Notes: generated by a model not told the origin, from the letters alone. 64,000 bases of DNA from Hygrophila difformis (GCA_030278955.1 JAOANR010000003.1:32255227-32319226); one strand, 5' to 3'; positions 10,021 through 21,709 are shown, counted from the first letter of the stretch. Made by a program: numbers and translations.

Positions 10021-10596
10021 GTTCGAATTATTGCATCAATTCGAATTAATTCGAATTGATGCTTTCTGTGAGAGATGCGAGTTATTCAGGCCAATTCGAA
10101 TTAATTCGAATTGGCTTGAAAAACAGAGAAACCAAGCAAGTTCGAATTATTGAGATCAATTCGAATTAATTCGAACTGACTCACAATTCGAACTTGAGAA
10201 TGTGGGCAAAACTTGCACAAGGCTGAAATGAGCTAATTCGAATTATTCAGGCAATTCGAATTAATTCGAATTGCTAGAATAACTCGAATTGCTCACTTGC
10301 TAAGGAAAATGCCTTGTGCCTGCTAATTCGAATTAGTAAGGCAATTCGAATTTCGAATTGCCTTACTAATTCGAATTGCCTTACTAATTCGAATTGCCTT
10401 ATAATTCGAATTGCACTACTTGGCCTAAATAAAATCTGAAAATTTGTTTGCCTTGGTTGCCAATTCGAATTTTCATGGCAATTCGAATTAATTCGAATTG
10501 CTAGAATAACTCGAATTAACAAATCCGAGAGTGAAAAATTCCAAGGCAAAATGTCTTATGTGGTATGTTCCAAGCAATTCGAATTAATTCGAATTT
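10021..10596. repeat. TTCGAA palindrome field 3, internal to element A
   Basis: This has six TTCGAATTAATTCGAA units or close variants and many half-sites. It includes a 30-bp perfect palindrome (10033-10062), a 26-bp one (10090-10115), a 24-bp one (10251-10274) and a 53-bp one (10325-10377; 26-nt arms, one-base centre). A block of about 40 bp around 10250-10290 is repeated at about 10478-10517. The field is directly upstream of the internal TATA box. Confidence 0.92.
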
Positions 10597-10918
10597 TCTT
10601 GAAATGAGAAGTATACCACATTCAAGACTTAGGAAAATTTTTAGGTTTTTCCAAAAATTATAAGAGCTCAAAAGCTAACATATCTACACCGAATGAGAAT
10701 CTAAAACATATTGCTTGCATAAATTAGGTTGGGTTAACAATTTTATTTTATGAATGTATTCTGGATTTTAGATTTCTCTAAATTCCAAAATTAACCTCCA
10801 TTAAATATAATGTTACCCCAACCGGGAACCTGGTTTTTGGAAGCTTTATCTTTCTTTTTGTTGGTTCCTCGAATTCCTGCAAAACAATTATGAAAAGGTA
10901 TTAGGTTTTCTCCAAATA
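10597..10918. other. Element A non-coding spacer after pol
   Basis: AT-rich DNA between the palindrome field and the PPT-like hairpin, with no ORF or repeat that I can support. Confidence 0.5.
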
Positions 10919-10920
10919 TC

Positions 10921-10958
10921 AACATCCTCACATTTAGAGTCTTAGTACTCTAAATGTT
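10921..10958 (-). other. PPT-like GTGAGGATGTTGA motif with hairpin, internal copy 2
   Basis: AACATCCTCACATTTAGAGT on the plus strand matches the true PPT edge. An inverted repeat with perfect 11-bp arms (ACATTTAGAGT and ACTCTAAATGT) follows. It lies just after the pol stop codon, in element order. Confidence 0.75.
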
Positions 10959-11036
10959 CACTTGATTTTTGGATACTTTGTCCAATAAAATAAATGAAGA
11001 AAGTAATAAATAAGTAAGTAAATATATGTATAATAT

Positions 11037-13274
11037 TTATTGAACATAAGCCGGTTCTGTTGTCATCTGAGCTTCTTTTTCGGGGTCGAACTGCCCAAGA
11101 TACTCCTTCAGTCTGTGTCCATTCACCACCAGCTCTCCCTTGTCAGTCCGGATCCTGACAGCTCCACTTTCAAACACGTGCATCACTTCGTATGGCCCTT
11201 CCCATCTGGATTTAAGCTTTCCGGGGAATAGCTTCAACCTAGAATTAAATAACAAGACATTCTGGCCAACATAGAAGGGTTTAGATTTAATACAACGATC
11301 GTGTAACTTCTGGGTCCGCTCTTTATAAATCCTCGAGCTTTCATAAGCTTGCGCACGTATTTCCTCAATTTCATTGAGGTCCAACTTGCGCTTACTCTGA
11401 GCAACTCGGGAGTCAAAATTGAGCATTCGTACGGCCCAGTAAGCCTTATGCTCTAGTTCTACGGGCAAATGACAGGCTTTTCCGAAGATAAGTCTGTAAG
11501 GAGACATCCCAATGGGAGTCTTGAATGCAGTGCGGTATGCCCATAAAGCATCATTGAGCTTACGTGACCAATCTTTGCGAGTTGTCCCCACAGTGGCCTC
11601 GAGTATATGTTTGATTTCGCGGTTAGAGACCTCGACCTGACCACTGGTTTGGGGATGATAAGGCGTGCCGATCTTGTGGAGAATCCCATTTTTGCTCATA
11701 AGATTTGCAAATGCTTTATTAACAAAATGGGTTCCTCCATCTGATATGATCACCCTGGGTACACCAAATCTATTGAAAATGTTATTTTTCAAAAATTTGA
11801 TGACCTGGTTGCCATCATTGGTTGGCAGTGCAACAGCCTCAACCCACTTGGAAACGTAATCGACAGCTACCAAGATGTAATGGTTCCCATCAGATGTCGG
11901 AAATGGTCCCATGAAGTCAATACCCCATACATCGAAAATCTCGAGAATGAGAATTCCTTGTTGAGGCATCTCATCCCTCTTGGAGATATTCCCTAGTCTT
12001 TGGCATCTGTCGCAAGCTTTAACAAACGCTTTGCAATCCTCGTAAATGGTAGGCCAATAAAAACCGCACTCGAGTACCTTATGAGCTGTTCGAGTGGGGC
12101 CATGGTGACCTCCATATTCCGATTCATGGCATTTCTTAGCGATTTGATAAGCCTCGTGCTCAGTTACACATCGTCTAATAATCGAATCTGCACAATGCTT
12201 GAAGAGGTAAGGGTCTTCCCAGAAGTAGTTAACTACATCTCGGTTGAACCTCGCTTTGTGGCCCCTGCTTTGAAATGGTGGGGTTATTCCGCATGCTAAA
12301 AAGTTAGCAATATCAGAAAACCACGGACAAGCTTGATCATGAAGATGCAAGGCAAACAGTTGCTCGTCCGGAAAATTCTCATTTACGGCTAGCTCATTTT
12401 TATCATTTTCTAGTCGAGACAAATGGTCAGCAGCACCATTGTCTCTGCCTTTTCTATCTTTTATTATGATGTTAAATTCTTGCAACAAAAGTACCCACCT
12501 GATTAATCGAGGTTTGGCGTCTTGTTTGCTAAACAAGTATCTCAGTGCAGAGTGATCTGTGTACATTGTGGTTTTCGTACCAATGAGGTATTGTCTGAAT
12601 TTGTCAAACGCAAAAACCACAGCATACATCTCCTTCTCTGTGGTGGTGTAGTTGATTTGGGCCTCATTCAGGGCATGACTTGCATAATGAATTACGCAAT
12701 GCTTCCCTTCCTTATGTTGCCCTAGGACTGCACCCACGGCGAGATCACTTGCATCACACATTACCTCGAAAGGCATTGACCAATCGGGTGGTTGCACTAT
12801 TGGAGCGGAAATCAACATTTCTTTGAGCGTGTCAAAGGCTTGAACACACGCTTCATTTATTACAAAAGGGTTTTCTTTACAAAGTAAGTTAGTGAGCGGC
12901 TTGGCAATTATAGAAAAGTCTTTTATGAATCTCCGGTAGAAACTGGCATGCCCTAAGAAACTCCTAACTGCTTTTATTGAATTAGGCAATGGTAGGTTTG
13001 AGATGACGGAAACCTTAGCTCTGTCGACTTCGATACCTGCGCGCGAGATGCGGTGACCCAACACTATTCCTTCGGTGACCATGAAATGGCACTTCTCCCA
13101 GTTCAAAACTAGGTTGGTGTCCTCACATCTTTTCAAAATTTGTGCAAGATTAGTCAAGCATTCATCAAAAGTATCTCCATACACAGAGAAGTCGTCCATG
13201 AAAACTTCAATGCATTTTTCGATAAATTCTGAGAAAATTGACATCATGCATCTTTGAAATGTGGCAGGCGCATT
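11037..13274 (-). pseudogene. pol: Element A pol, distal part: RT palm/thumb, RNase H, integrase
   Basis: This continues the pol frame after an in-frame TGA at 13275-13277; its first Met is at 13247. It holds the RT catalytic motif FMDDFSVYG (residues 16-24 from that Met), then RNase H ([15 protein letters not shown]), then integrase. The integrase has an HHCC zinc-binding region ([11 protein letters not shown] ... CDRCQRLG), the core aspartates in DFMGPFP and SDGGTHF, and the glutamate in [12 protein letters not shown]-terminal GPY-type module (RWEGPYEV) is present and there is no chromodomain. In the live element this makes cDNA and integrates it. The frame is otherwise open for 736 codons, so the copy decayed only recently. 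Confidence 0.92.
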
Positions 13275-14888
13275 TCAAAGTCCAAAAGGCATGCGCCTGT
13301 ATGCAAAAGTTCCATATGGACACGTGAATGTGGTCTTGTCGTGATCCTCGCTAGCTATTACAATCTGATTATAGCCAGAATACCCATCCAAAAAGCAGTA
13401 GTACTCCCTTCCGGCCAACCTCTCCAGCATCTGATCAATGAATGGCAAGGGGAAATGGTCCTTCCTGGTAGCGGTATTAAGCTTCCGGTAGTCGATGCAA
13501 ACTCTCCAACCGGTCACTGGACGCGTCGCCACTTCTTCTCCTTGCTCGTTAGTCGTTACACAAATCCCCCCACGTTTCGGTACGACCTGCACTGGGCTAA
13601 CCCATTTGCTATCAGAGATAGAATAGATGATACCAGCATCTAAGAGCTTGATAACTTCTTTCCTTACCACTTCCTGCATATGGGGGTTCAGACGCCTTTG
13701 TGGTTGCCTTGAAAGCTTATACTCCTCTTCCATTAAAATTCTGTGCATGCAAACAGAGGGGCTTATTCCTTTTATATCAGAAATAGTCCATCCGATTGCA
13801 TGTACATATTTCTTTAGAATGTCTACCAGAGCTTTTTCTTGTTCTTGTGTCAGCTTGGCTGACACAATCACCGGTAATCTTTTATGTTCAGCGAGAAAAA
13901 CGTACTTAAGATGATCCGGAAGTATTTTAAGTTCAAGCTCTGGTGGGCATTCAACGGAAGGCAGTAATTTGCGAGAAATGAGTGGGAGAGAGAGATCAGA
14001 TTTACCTTCAGGATCCTGTGTCAGTACAGGATCCACTTCCTCCTCAGCAGTGCTTTCCTCTTCCTCCGGGATGAACGCAACTCCATCGAATTCTTCAAGG
14101 TCCCCAGAGATAGGATCCTCGAAGTGGACAGCGTTGCAGCTCCTTGGTTGTTCTGCACCTTCAGGTTTCGGTACCTGTTTTGAAACTTTGCTCGGCTCAT
14201 CAGTCACAGAGTCTATGCTCTCATCCTCACTCCTACAATCTATTACATCAAAAATGGAACAAGATCCCTCAGACGGGAACTTCTGCAGCTTTTCCATGTT
14301 GAAATCCAATTCTTCTTCTCCGACTCGGAGCTTGATTTGATTTGATCGAGCGTCTATAAGTGCACCGCCGGTTGAGAGAAAGGGGCGGCCTAAGATCAGT
14401 GGCATCTCGTAATCCTCTTCTATATCCAAAATGATGAAGTCGACGGGGAAGAGAGTCCCTCCCGTATTGACAATTACGTCCTTCAGGATTCCGATTGGAT
14501 GGGTAATTGATCGGTCTGCCAGCTGTAACTTCATTGTGACCGGTTCAATTGTCCCCAAGTGAAGACGTTTTGCCATGGCGAGTGGCATAACATTGATGCT
14601 TGAGCCCAAGTCGCACAACCCTTTTCCAACATTAGTTTTCCCGATGTGGATCGGCAGTGTAATGCATCCTGGATCTTCCTTCTTCTCCGGTAGCACTCTT
14701 TGGATAATGGCACTGCAGCTACTGTTCAAAATCACTACTTCCTCCTGCTCAGCTTTTCTCCTCCCTGAAATCATTTCTTTAAGAAATTTAGCATAGACGG
14801 GCATTTCTGAAATCATTTCGACCAATGGAATAGTGATCTCGACAGCTTTCAGTCTTTCTAAAAACTTTTTAAATTTTTCATCTTGCTC
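13275..14888 (-). pseudogene. pol: Element A pol, proximal part: aspartic protease and RT fingers
   Basis: From the Met at 14825 there are 516 codons. The protease carries DLGSSINVMP (active-site Asp, residues 72-81) and the flap/psi-loop motif LGRPFLSTGGALID. RT begins after an acidic linker and has the Athila-like block WVSPVQVVPKRGG, then WRVCIDYRKLN and YCFLDGYSGYNQI. It ends at MPFGL followed by TGA, where the family normally has Cys and then [10 protein letters not shown], so one base change makes the stop. Upstream codons to 14891 are in the same frame as gag. Confidence 0.9.
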
Positions 14889-14891
14889 CTA

Positions 14892-15971
14892 ATTTTTAAG
14901 ACGTGCCGGGTATGGCACCCTTGGCATGTACTTATTATTATTAGTTTCTGGTGGTAAAGAGAAGGAAGTTGTACCTTCAACCCTACCCTTTTCAGCTCCC
15001 TTTGCAGCTTCAGCCTGCGAAATAGCTGTTTCTGATTTGTCCTTGTCCAATCCAATACCATCTCCTCCTTCGATCCTTTCACTTCCTTTTTCACCCTCCA
15101 CTAGATCCTTTTCCTCCTCGGCCGTCTCTTTTTCATGTCCAACAATTCCTCTCAGAGTCTTGCCTACCCGCAATGTGATTGCTTTACACTGCGGGTTAGC
15201 TTCAGTACTGCTTGGAAGTGTTCCTTTCCCCCTGTTCTGTAGTTCCTTGGCCAATTGGGTGACTTGCGTCTCGACATTCTTGATTGATGACTGCAGTTGC
15301 TGATTTATATCCTTCTGGTTGGCTATAAATTCAGTCATCAGGTTCTCCAAACGAGATGGTGGCCTTTGGTTATATTGCTGATTCTGATCAGGTTGGGGCT
15401 GGAAATTCTGGAAATTCTGGCCTTGGTTCTGATTAGGCCTTTGTTGGATTTGAGGTTGGAAATTCTGATTCGGATTTTGAAAGTTCTGCACTCTTTGCTG
15501 GACGAATCCTTGGTTCTGAGGTCTGAAGTTTTGCTGAGGGTTTTGGAACTGGTTGGGCTGGTTTGGCTGCAACAAATGCGCGTTAAGTGCATTGTTGTTG
15601 GAATAAGAGAGGTTGGGATGACGATTTTGGTAGTTCCCGACATAATTACAGCTTTCGGTAGCTATCTGTTGGCATGTGTCAGTTGGATGAGGTCCCTGAC
15701 ACAGTCCACAGACAACTCCCGATTGCTGTGTTTGAACTTGGTCTGATGAGGTTCCTGCCTGAGAAGCGTCCGCTCCCTTCCCTTTATCCTGACTCAGCTG
15801 TATCGCGGCTACCTGTTCTTGCAGTTTTTCAAAATCTGTTTTCCCTTCACTTACAGCAAAGACTTTTCTAGGAGGATTCTCCTTCCTATCGTCCGTGTTT
15901 AGGATGGATCTGTTGACAGACATTGTCTCAATTTTCTCCCAAGCTTGGTCCATAGGCAAGTGGAGTAAATG
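14892..15971 (-). pseudogene. gag: Element A gag, C-terminal part with one zinc knuckle
   Basis: This is in the same frame as the upstream gag N-terminal ORF and the downstream pol. It contains CGLCQGPHPTDTC (CX2CX3HX4C, the Athila-type knuckle), a long Asn/Gln/Pro-rich stretch, and a coiled region near FIANQKDINQQLQSS. It ends at TAG (14889-14891) in the context LKN-stop-EQDEKFKKF. One C-to-T change of CAG would explain the stop, though programmed readthrough cannot be excluded from sequence alone. Confidence 0.88.
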
Positions 15972-17024
15972 TCATCCGCCAGCGGCGTCTAACATTGTTC
16001 TCCATGGATGGGTGAGTCCTCCGTAGAATTTCCTCAATTGCTCCCATGGTGCGTACCCATGTTGGGGGCATCGCCTGATGAGGCCCAAGAATCTCTCTTT
16101 CGCATCATATAATGATTCGTCTGGCTTCATTTTAAAATCTCCAATCTTAGCTCTTCCTTCCTCAATCTTTGATTCTGGAAAATACTTCAGCAAAAAGCTC
16201 CTCACCAAGTCTGCCCAAGTGCTCCGCAGATTGATAGGCAATGACTTATACCAGTCCCTGGCACCACTATACAAAGAAAATGGGAACAACATTAGCCTTA
16301 TAGCATCAGGAGAGACTCCCTGATTTTTGATCGTGTCGCAGAGCTCCAGGAAGGTCTGGAGATGATCATGAGGGTCCTCATGATTTGCGCCGCAGAACTG
16401 ATTGTTTTGCACCAAATTAATGAGTGCCGGTTTGAGCTCGAAATTGCGTGCAGGAAAATGTGCTCTCCCAGGTCCATCCAGATAGGGCTCCACTATCGGT
16501 TGCATGAAGTCTGCTGCTGCTTGCTGCTGCTGTTGATTTCCTTGTTCAGCTTGGTTCTGGTACTGCTGGTGATAATTTGGAAATTGCTGGAAGTTATGTG
16601 GATCTTGTGGGTTGTTCTGAAATTGATCTGGATTGAAAGCTTGGTTTTGGTATTGTTGGTTTGGTATGTTTTGGTTTTGGTGAAATTGATTTACGGGTGG
16701 TGGTGGTTGTTGGTGGAATTGCTGGTATTGTTGCTGATTTGGATTTGGTAGATTCTCCTCTTCGTTGGCACGATTAGGATGCTCTACCACTCCTCCGTCA
16801 GCTCCATTACCAGGGTTATTTGGTGGTTGGTCTATGGGTAAGATCGGGGGAATGTTTTGGTTTTCTGCCATATCTGATAGATCGCTGCTTGATGTTTCAG
16901 ATGAAGTGCGGCTTCGACGCTCCTGCTCCTTCCGTCTTCTGGCTTCTGCCCTCAGTTGGCGAGCGGTCCTTTCTATTTCTAGATCGAACGGTAACTCCGG
17001 TAATGTGCTCCTTCTCCGTTGCAT
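15972..17024 (-). pseudogene. gag: Element A gag, N-terminal part (capsid-like domain)
   Basis: A 350-codon frame starting 130 bp after the PBS. The N-terminus is basic (MQRRRSTLPELPFDLEIERT), followed by a Gln/Asn/Pro-rich region. The retrotransposon gag domain is at about residues 190-345, with FELKPALINLVQNNQFCG, ARDWYKSLP and KYFPESKIEEGRAKIG, typical of Athila/Tat. It stops at TGA (15972-15974) inside the conserved AAGG segment, and the same frame continues straight on. Gag would form the particle that carries the RNA. Confidence 0.9.
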
Positions 17025-17153
17025 AAGCAGTTGGTATCAAACTTTTGACAGTACCTGTACAACCCCCAGGTTAGTAATAGTTCAAGAACATATACAAGAA
17101 CTATCTATGAGTAAATCAGGAATGTAATTCTCCTAGTAAACGGCGTTGCATCC

Positions 17154-17171
17154 TCCCCGGCAACGGCGCCA
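17154..17171 (-). other. Primer binding site of element A (tRNA-Asp)
   Basis: The minus strand reads TGGCGCCGTTGCCGGGGA, the complement of the 3' end of plant tRNA-Asp. It abuts the LTR edge (...TTTCA on the element strand). Confidence 0.95.
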
Positions 17172-17276
17172 TGAAACTTTTGACGAGCTTCGCCGACACG
17201 AGTAATTTTCTGAAAATTCCTTTACTGGTTTAGTGCTTAAGGAGGAAACTGTGATTTCAAATGGTGCCCCAAGAGT

Positions 17277-17620
17277 CCCCGGTAACGGCCATGAAACTTT
17301 TGCACCCAAGCCAAGTTTCATTTTGCTACTGGGGGGTTGAAGAACCGTCTAAATACAATTTCCAAGTTCGGATTTATTAAATGAAAAGAGTTATGATCGA
17401 GGGAAGGGGTTTAAGAATATATTAAGATTTCCCTTTTTATTACTCCTGTGGGGTTCAAACGGCGCTGTGGTTCTTCCAGCCATGAAACTTTTGACAAGTA
17501 TCACGGTGCAACCGGGATGGACCTTCAGTCTGTCACCCTGAAAGTCCTAGGTATCTGCACCATAATGCTTCTCTTAATTTCATGTCAAGAAGATATCTGC
17601 CATGAAATTCTTGAACATCT
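17277..17620 (-). repeat. Repeated LTR-edge/PBS-like motifs inside the element A LTR
   Basis: The junction motif GCCATGAAACTTTTG at the true LTR edge (17170) recurs at 17290 and 17481 and, degenerate, at 17599. At 17277-17291 it is preceded by a decayed PBS (TCCCCGGTAACGGCCA, one substitution and two bases missing). This suggests past duplication of the LTR/PBS junction. Confidence 0.7.
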
Positions 17621-19907
17621 TCCCACTGTATGAGTATTTTCCCAAAATGTTATTTTTATTTACTCGTGTCACGAAACTGTGCTCCCGAAAGCGCACGGGT
17701 CAAAAATTGCAGTAATTTATAGTAAGTACCGGATCGTTCACTGGAGGATGTGCGATGGAAGCAGGGCCCACGTCGTTTACTAAGATTTTCCACTCGGTTA
17801 CTCGATTCAAGTTTTGCAAGGGTTTCTAACAACTACTTGACATAATTTAAATCAGATCATGAAAGCAGTAAAAATTATTCTACAAAGCATGGTAAACTAG
17901 ATCGAGGAAAGCAATTAAATCTATACTACGAAAGCAATATAAAATTATGCTACACTATCTAGAAAGCAGGTTAAATATGACAGAGGGGACAGGGAGGAAA
18001 TAATAAAGATTGGACAAGATTCAGATGAAACACAATTAAACTTCCATTTTTAATACACAGATCTTAGCTTGGGATAATCCTCTAGTTAGCTAACTCTCAT
18101 GCTTTCTACACCATGTTCCCTTTAACAGACAGGTACTTATGGTGAGAATTTACATGCTCTTAAGACAACAATTTCTAAGATACCACAGACTCTCAACTGC
18201 CCTCACATGGCCATGCTAAGGCATATTATTCATCTGTGGTGGATAAGCAACACCTAACATATCATTAGTTGACATGCCAAGTACTCCTATCATTCCCCCA
18301 TGTCACACCCAAAGTTTCAAATCAAGCCCCAAACCATTCCATAACTCTCAAACCTTTTAACAGATGGACAGCCCCTAATTCTTCCGAGTGACCTCTATGA
18401 AAGCATGTAAAGGAAAGCAGTAAGAAAGCTGTAAAGAAAGCATTTAAATCTATCACTCGGAATCGTTAAAAACATCTCTTTCCGTTAGTATAAAAGAGCC
18501 CCTGGTCTTGGTGACCAGATGCAGATCAAGAACCCCCGAGATATCAATGAGCCACAGGGCTTACAACATCTGGGTAGTTATGAGATACAAACTAAATGAA
18601 ACAGATCCATAAATGAACCTATTCCGGATGTACTCACTCAAGACTCAATTCTAGACTTTGGCAGAAGAAGATAGTAGTCGAAGGAATACTCGACCTTACC
18701 TTATAAATTCACCAAGGCCTATATGTTGTTCCTCTAGTATTATTTATCACATCTCATCTATACCCAAGTGGATATTGACTCAATGCGATATCTAATATCA
18801 GATTTCCAACACACAGCAATTTTGAGAAACTAATGAATATTTGAAAATCATTCCCTAGACAGGTACTAAACTCTCAATTAAAACACAGATCCTTTCAGTC
18901 TAGATGAGACCTAATCGCTGACTCTGATTCTAAGCTCTCAAAATCAACCCCCAGTGGAATATGAATTAGTCATAACTGTTGAATTTATCCCTTACTCAGA
19001 TCCGGATTTTATAAAGGAATTTTTGTTGGAAGCTTATTATGCAACATCAGATTTAAATCAAGACTTCTGTGTCCAAGGGGAAGGATCCCCAAAATAATGA
19101 TATGACCGGAACATCTACATAATAGTATCATGCATACAAGTATATGAAAAGGAAAATAAAATACCCCAAAATATATGGTGGGGTTAGACAGAATGTGATA
19201 CACAAAGGTGGATTAGCCTGAGATGAGAAGAAATTGGCTAAAAAGAGTGCCAGAGATAGTTGGGGTTTTCCGGACTGCAAACATCTGCTGTCCGGTTCCC
19301 AATTATCCAAGATGATTGATTGTAGACAGAAAGAATCCCAAACAACGGTGACCGCCGTTATTTAGTTTTCTTTTGTCTGTGAGTGGAAGAAAAACCCACA
19401 TATTTCTTGTTGTAATATGTCTTAACTGATGTTGGTCGACATCAGTTAATACTATTGCAACTTGAATTCAGGTTGAGAAATTAAGATAAAGAAAATTAAA
19501 ACTGTATCTGATTAGGAGTTGGCTGAGTGACTAATCGAAACTCTTAGTGAAGAGAACGCTCGCCGAAGCTTCCACCAACCACTAACCAGATCATGCAAAA
19601 TAACAGATAATGATTGACACACAGAAGACGGGTTAGTCGATATCCCTGTGAAGGGACCTTTCACCAACATTAATCTGTGCGTTTCTCATTATCCATTCAT
19701 ACACACAGTGAAAGAGGAAACAGAAAGTAAGAGAATATTTTTTTGGTATTGTGTGGGTGTTAAGCACACAATAAATGAACACTAGTGGGTTGAGATGTGT
19801 AATGGATAGAAATCAGATGAATTGGGCCTAGGCCAATACACCCATGCAACTTACACAAATCATGAAAGAAAATATTTTTGGAGTTTCCAAAAGAGAAAGG
19901 ATGGTTC

Positions 19908-20368
19908 AATTCGAATTATTGGGGTAATTCGAATTGAGAATGCATGAAGGATGAAGTATTACTTACTCAATTGATCGTTGCTAGAAATTGGAGCATCATC
20001 CAATTCGAATTATTGGCCAATTCGAATTAATTCGAATTGGACAATTCGAATTGGCGAAGTCCCTTTCTTGCTCAAATTGACTAAGGCATTTACCTCAAAG
20101 GAAGGGTGAGTTCGAATTATACAGCAATTCGAATTAATTCGAATTGCAACAATTCGAATTGGTAGAGGATGGAAAATAAACTAAGGCATGAATGTGTGGC
20201 AATGGATACAATGTGGTTTTTAACCTAATTCGAATTGTTGAGCAGTTCGAATTAACTCGAATGGCATAATTCGAATTGGTTGAAAACCACATGAAGAGAG
20301 TAGTTTGGGTATGCAATTCGAATTTCCCTTAGCAATTCGAATTAATTCGAACTGCCTCAATTCGAATC
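19908..20368. repeat. TTCGAA palindrome field in the A 5' LTR (leader side)
   Basis: Copy of the field at 289-749, downstream of the TATA box on the element strand. Confidence 0.9.
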
Positions 20369-21233
20369 ACATATTTTCAAACACAACAATTTTTGTTCTC
20401 ACAAGTGTGGGTTAGGTGAACACTGTACTGTAATGATGGGTTTAGATTTGCTAAATCCTTCATCTCACATCAGTGTCATTTCACAGCCACCCTAGTGAGA
20501 TTTTCAAGAAATAAACAAATACATGTCTAGTGGGTATTGGCCAGATTCAACCCTATTTCTACAAACAAGAAATCAGAGATCAAAGAGCCTAAAACATCTA
20601 GTTATCTAAGAACTACATGAGTAAACTAAGAACACACAAGTTATCTAAGGAAGCACAAAATAAGATTAAGACAGGAAAAATAAAACTAAAACACAAATTA
20701 ACACAGACATTAAAAACATCTAAAACCTAAGAACACTTATTTGAAGCTCTAAGGCACTAAATCAAGCCAAAAACCCAACAAGCATGCATTTATTAAGTTT
20801 GAATGTCAACTAGGACATAATAAATGCAACCTAGTTGAAACAAACAAACACACTGAGCATTAATTTCTAGGGAAAGCATTAAAGAGTGCCAAAACAAATG
20901 GATAAAACCATTTCTGGAAATTTTCCTTGTATTGACACTTGAGAGCAAAATAAGAACCCAACACCATCATTAGCTTGAAGGTAGGGTTTGTTCTAACTAG
21001 AAAGCATGTAAACATATGGAAAATGGCTACTCTAAGGGTTACACAAACTGCTTCTATACTAAACTAATATTACAGCATGTAAAGATTAAAATACTTGCAA
21101 GAAAAATAAACTAAACTAATCTAAACTACCTACCTAACCCTTAAGGGGTGTGGAACCTCCTGCTGTTCTTTTTGTCCCAAGCTGCCTTTTGGTTAAAATT
21201 CTTGATCTCCTCATTCTGTTGTGGAAGGTCTGC

Positions 21234-21240
21234 TTTTATA
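21234..21240 (-). promoter_or_regulatory. TATA box of the element A 5' LTR promoter
   Basis: CTATAAAAGC on the minus strand, about 70-75 bp downstream of the U3 palindrome field. It is the copy positioned to transcribe the whole element. Confidence 0.7.
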
Positions 21241-21309
21241 GACAATCTTCAAAACCCTAGGCCCACCAGTGTTGTGCACAGCTTTCTTTGGATGAATTGT
21301 TGAGTGAAG

Positions 21310-21709
21310 TTCGAATTATCTCAACCAATTCGAATTAATTCGAATTGTGAGATATCTTCCTTGAGCTGGGATTTTGGCCTTCAGTAGTCAATTCGAATTG
21401 TTGTGAATAATTCGAATTGATCTTTTCTCGAATTGGATGAGGGTTTCTGCTTGGCTCATTGCACTTTGTTGGCAATTCGAATTGTTTGTGCCAATTCGAA
21501 TTAATTCGAACTTGGACAATTCGAATTGCATCTTCTTCTTGCCTTTGGGTTTCTTCTCTCTTCATTCCCTAATTCGAATTAATTCGAACTTGAATAATTC
21601 GAACTAGCCTTCTGCATCCGTTCCAACACTTAACCATTTCTTGCTCTCTTTAGCAATTCGAATTGTTGTGCAATTCGAATTAATTCGAATTGCTCACAAT
21701 TCGAATTGT
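21310..21709. repeat. TTCGAA palindrome field in the A 5' LTR (U3, upstream of TATA)
   Basis: Copy of the field at 1690-2089, with four perfect TTCGAATTAATTCGAA units. Confidence 0.9.

Noticed and set aside
17154..17171. tRNA-Asp gene fragment at the PBS
   Set aside because: Only the 18 bases complementary to the tRNA 3' end are present; it is the primer binding site.
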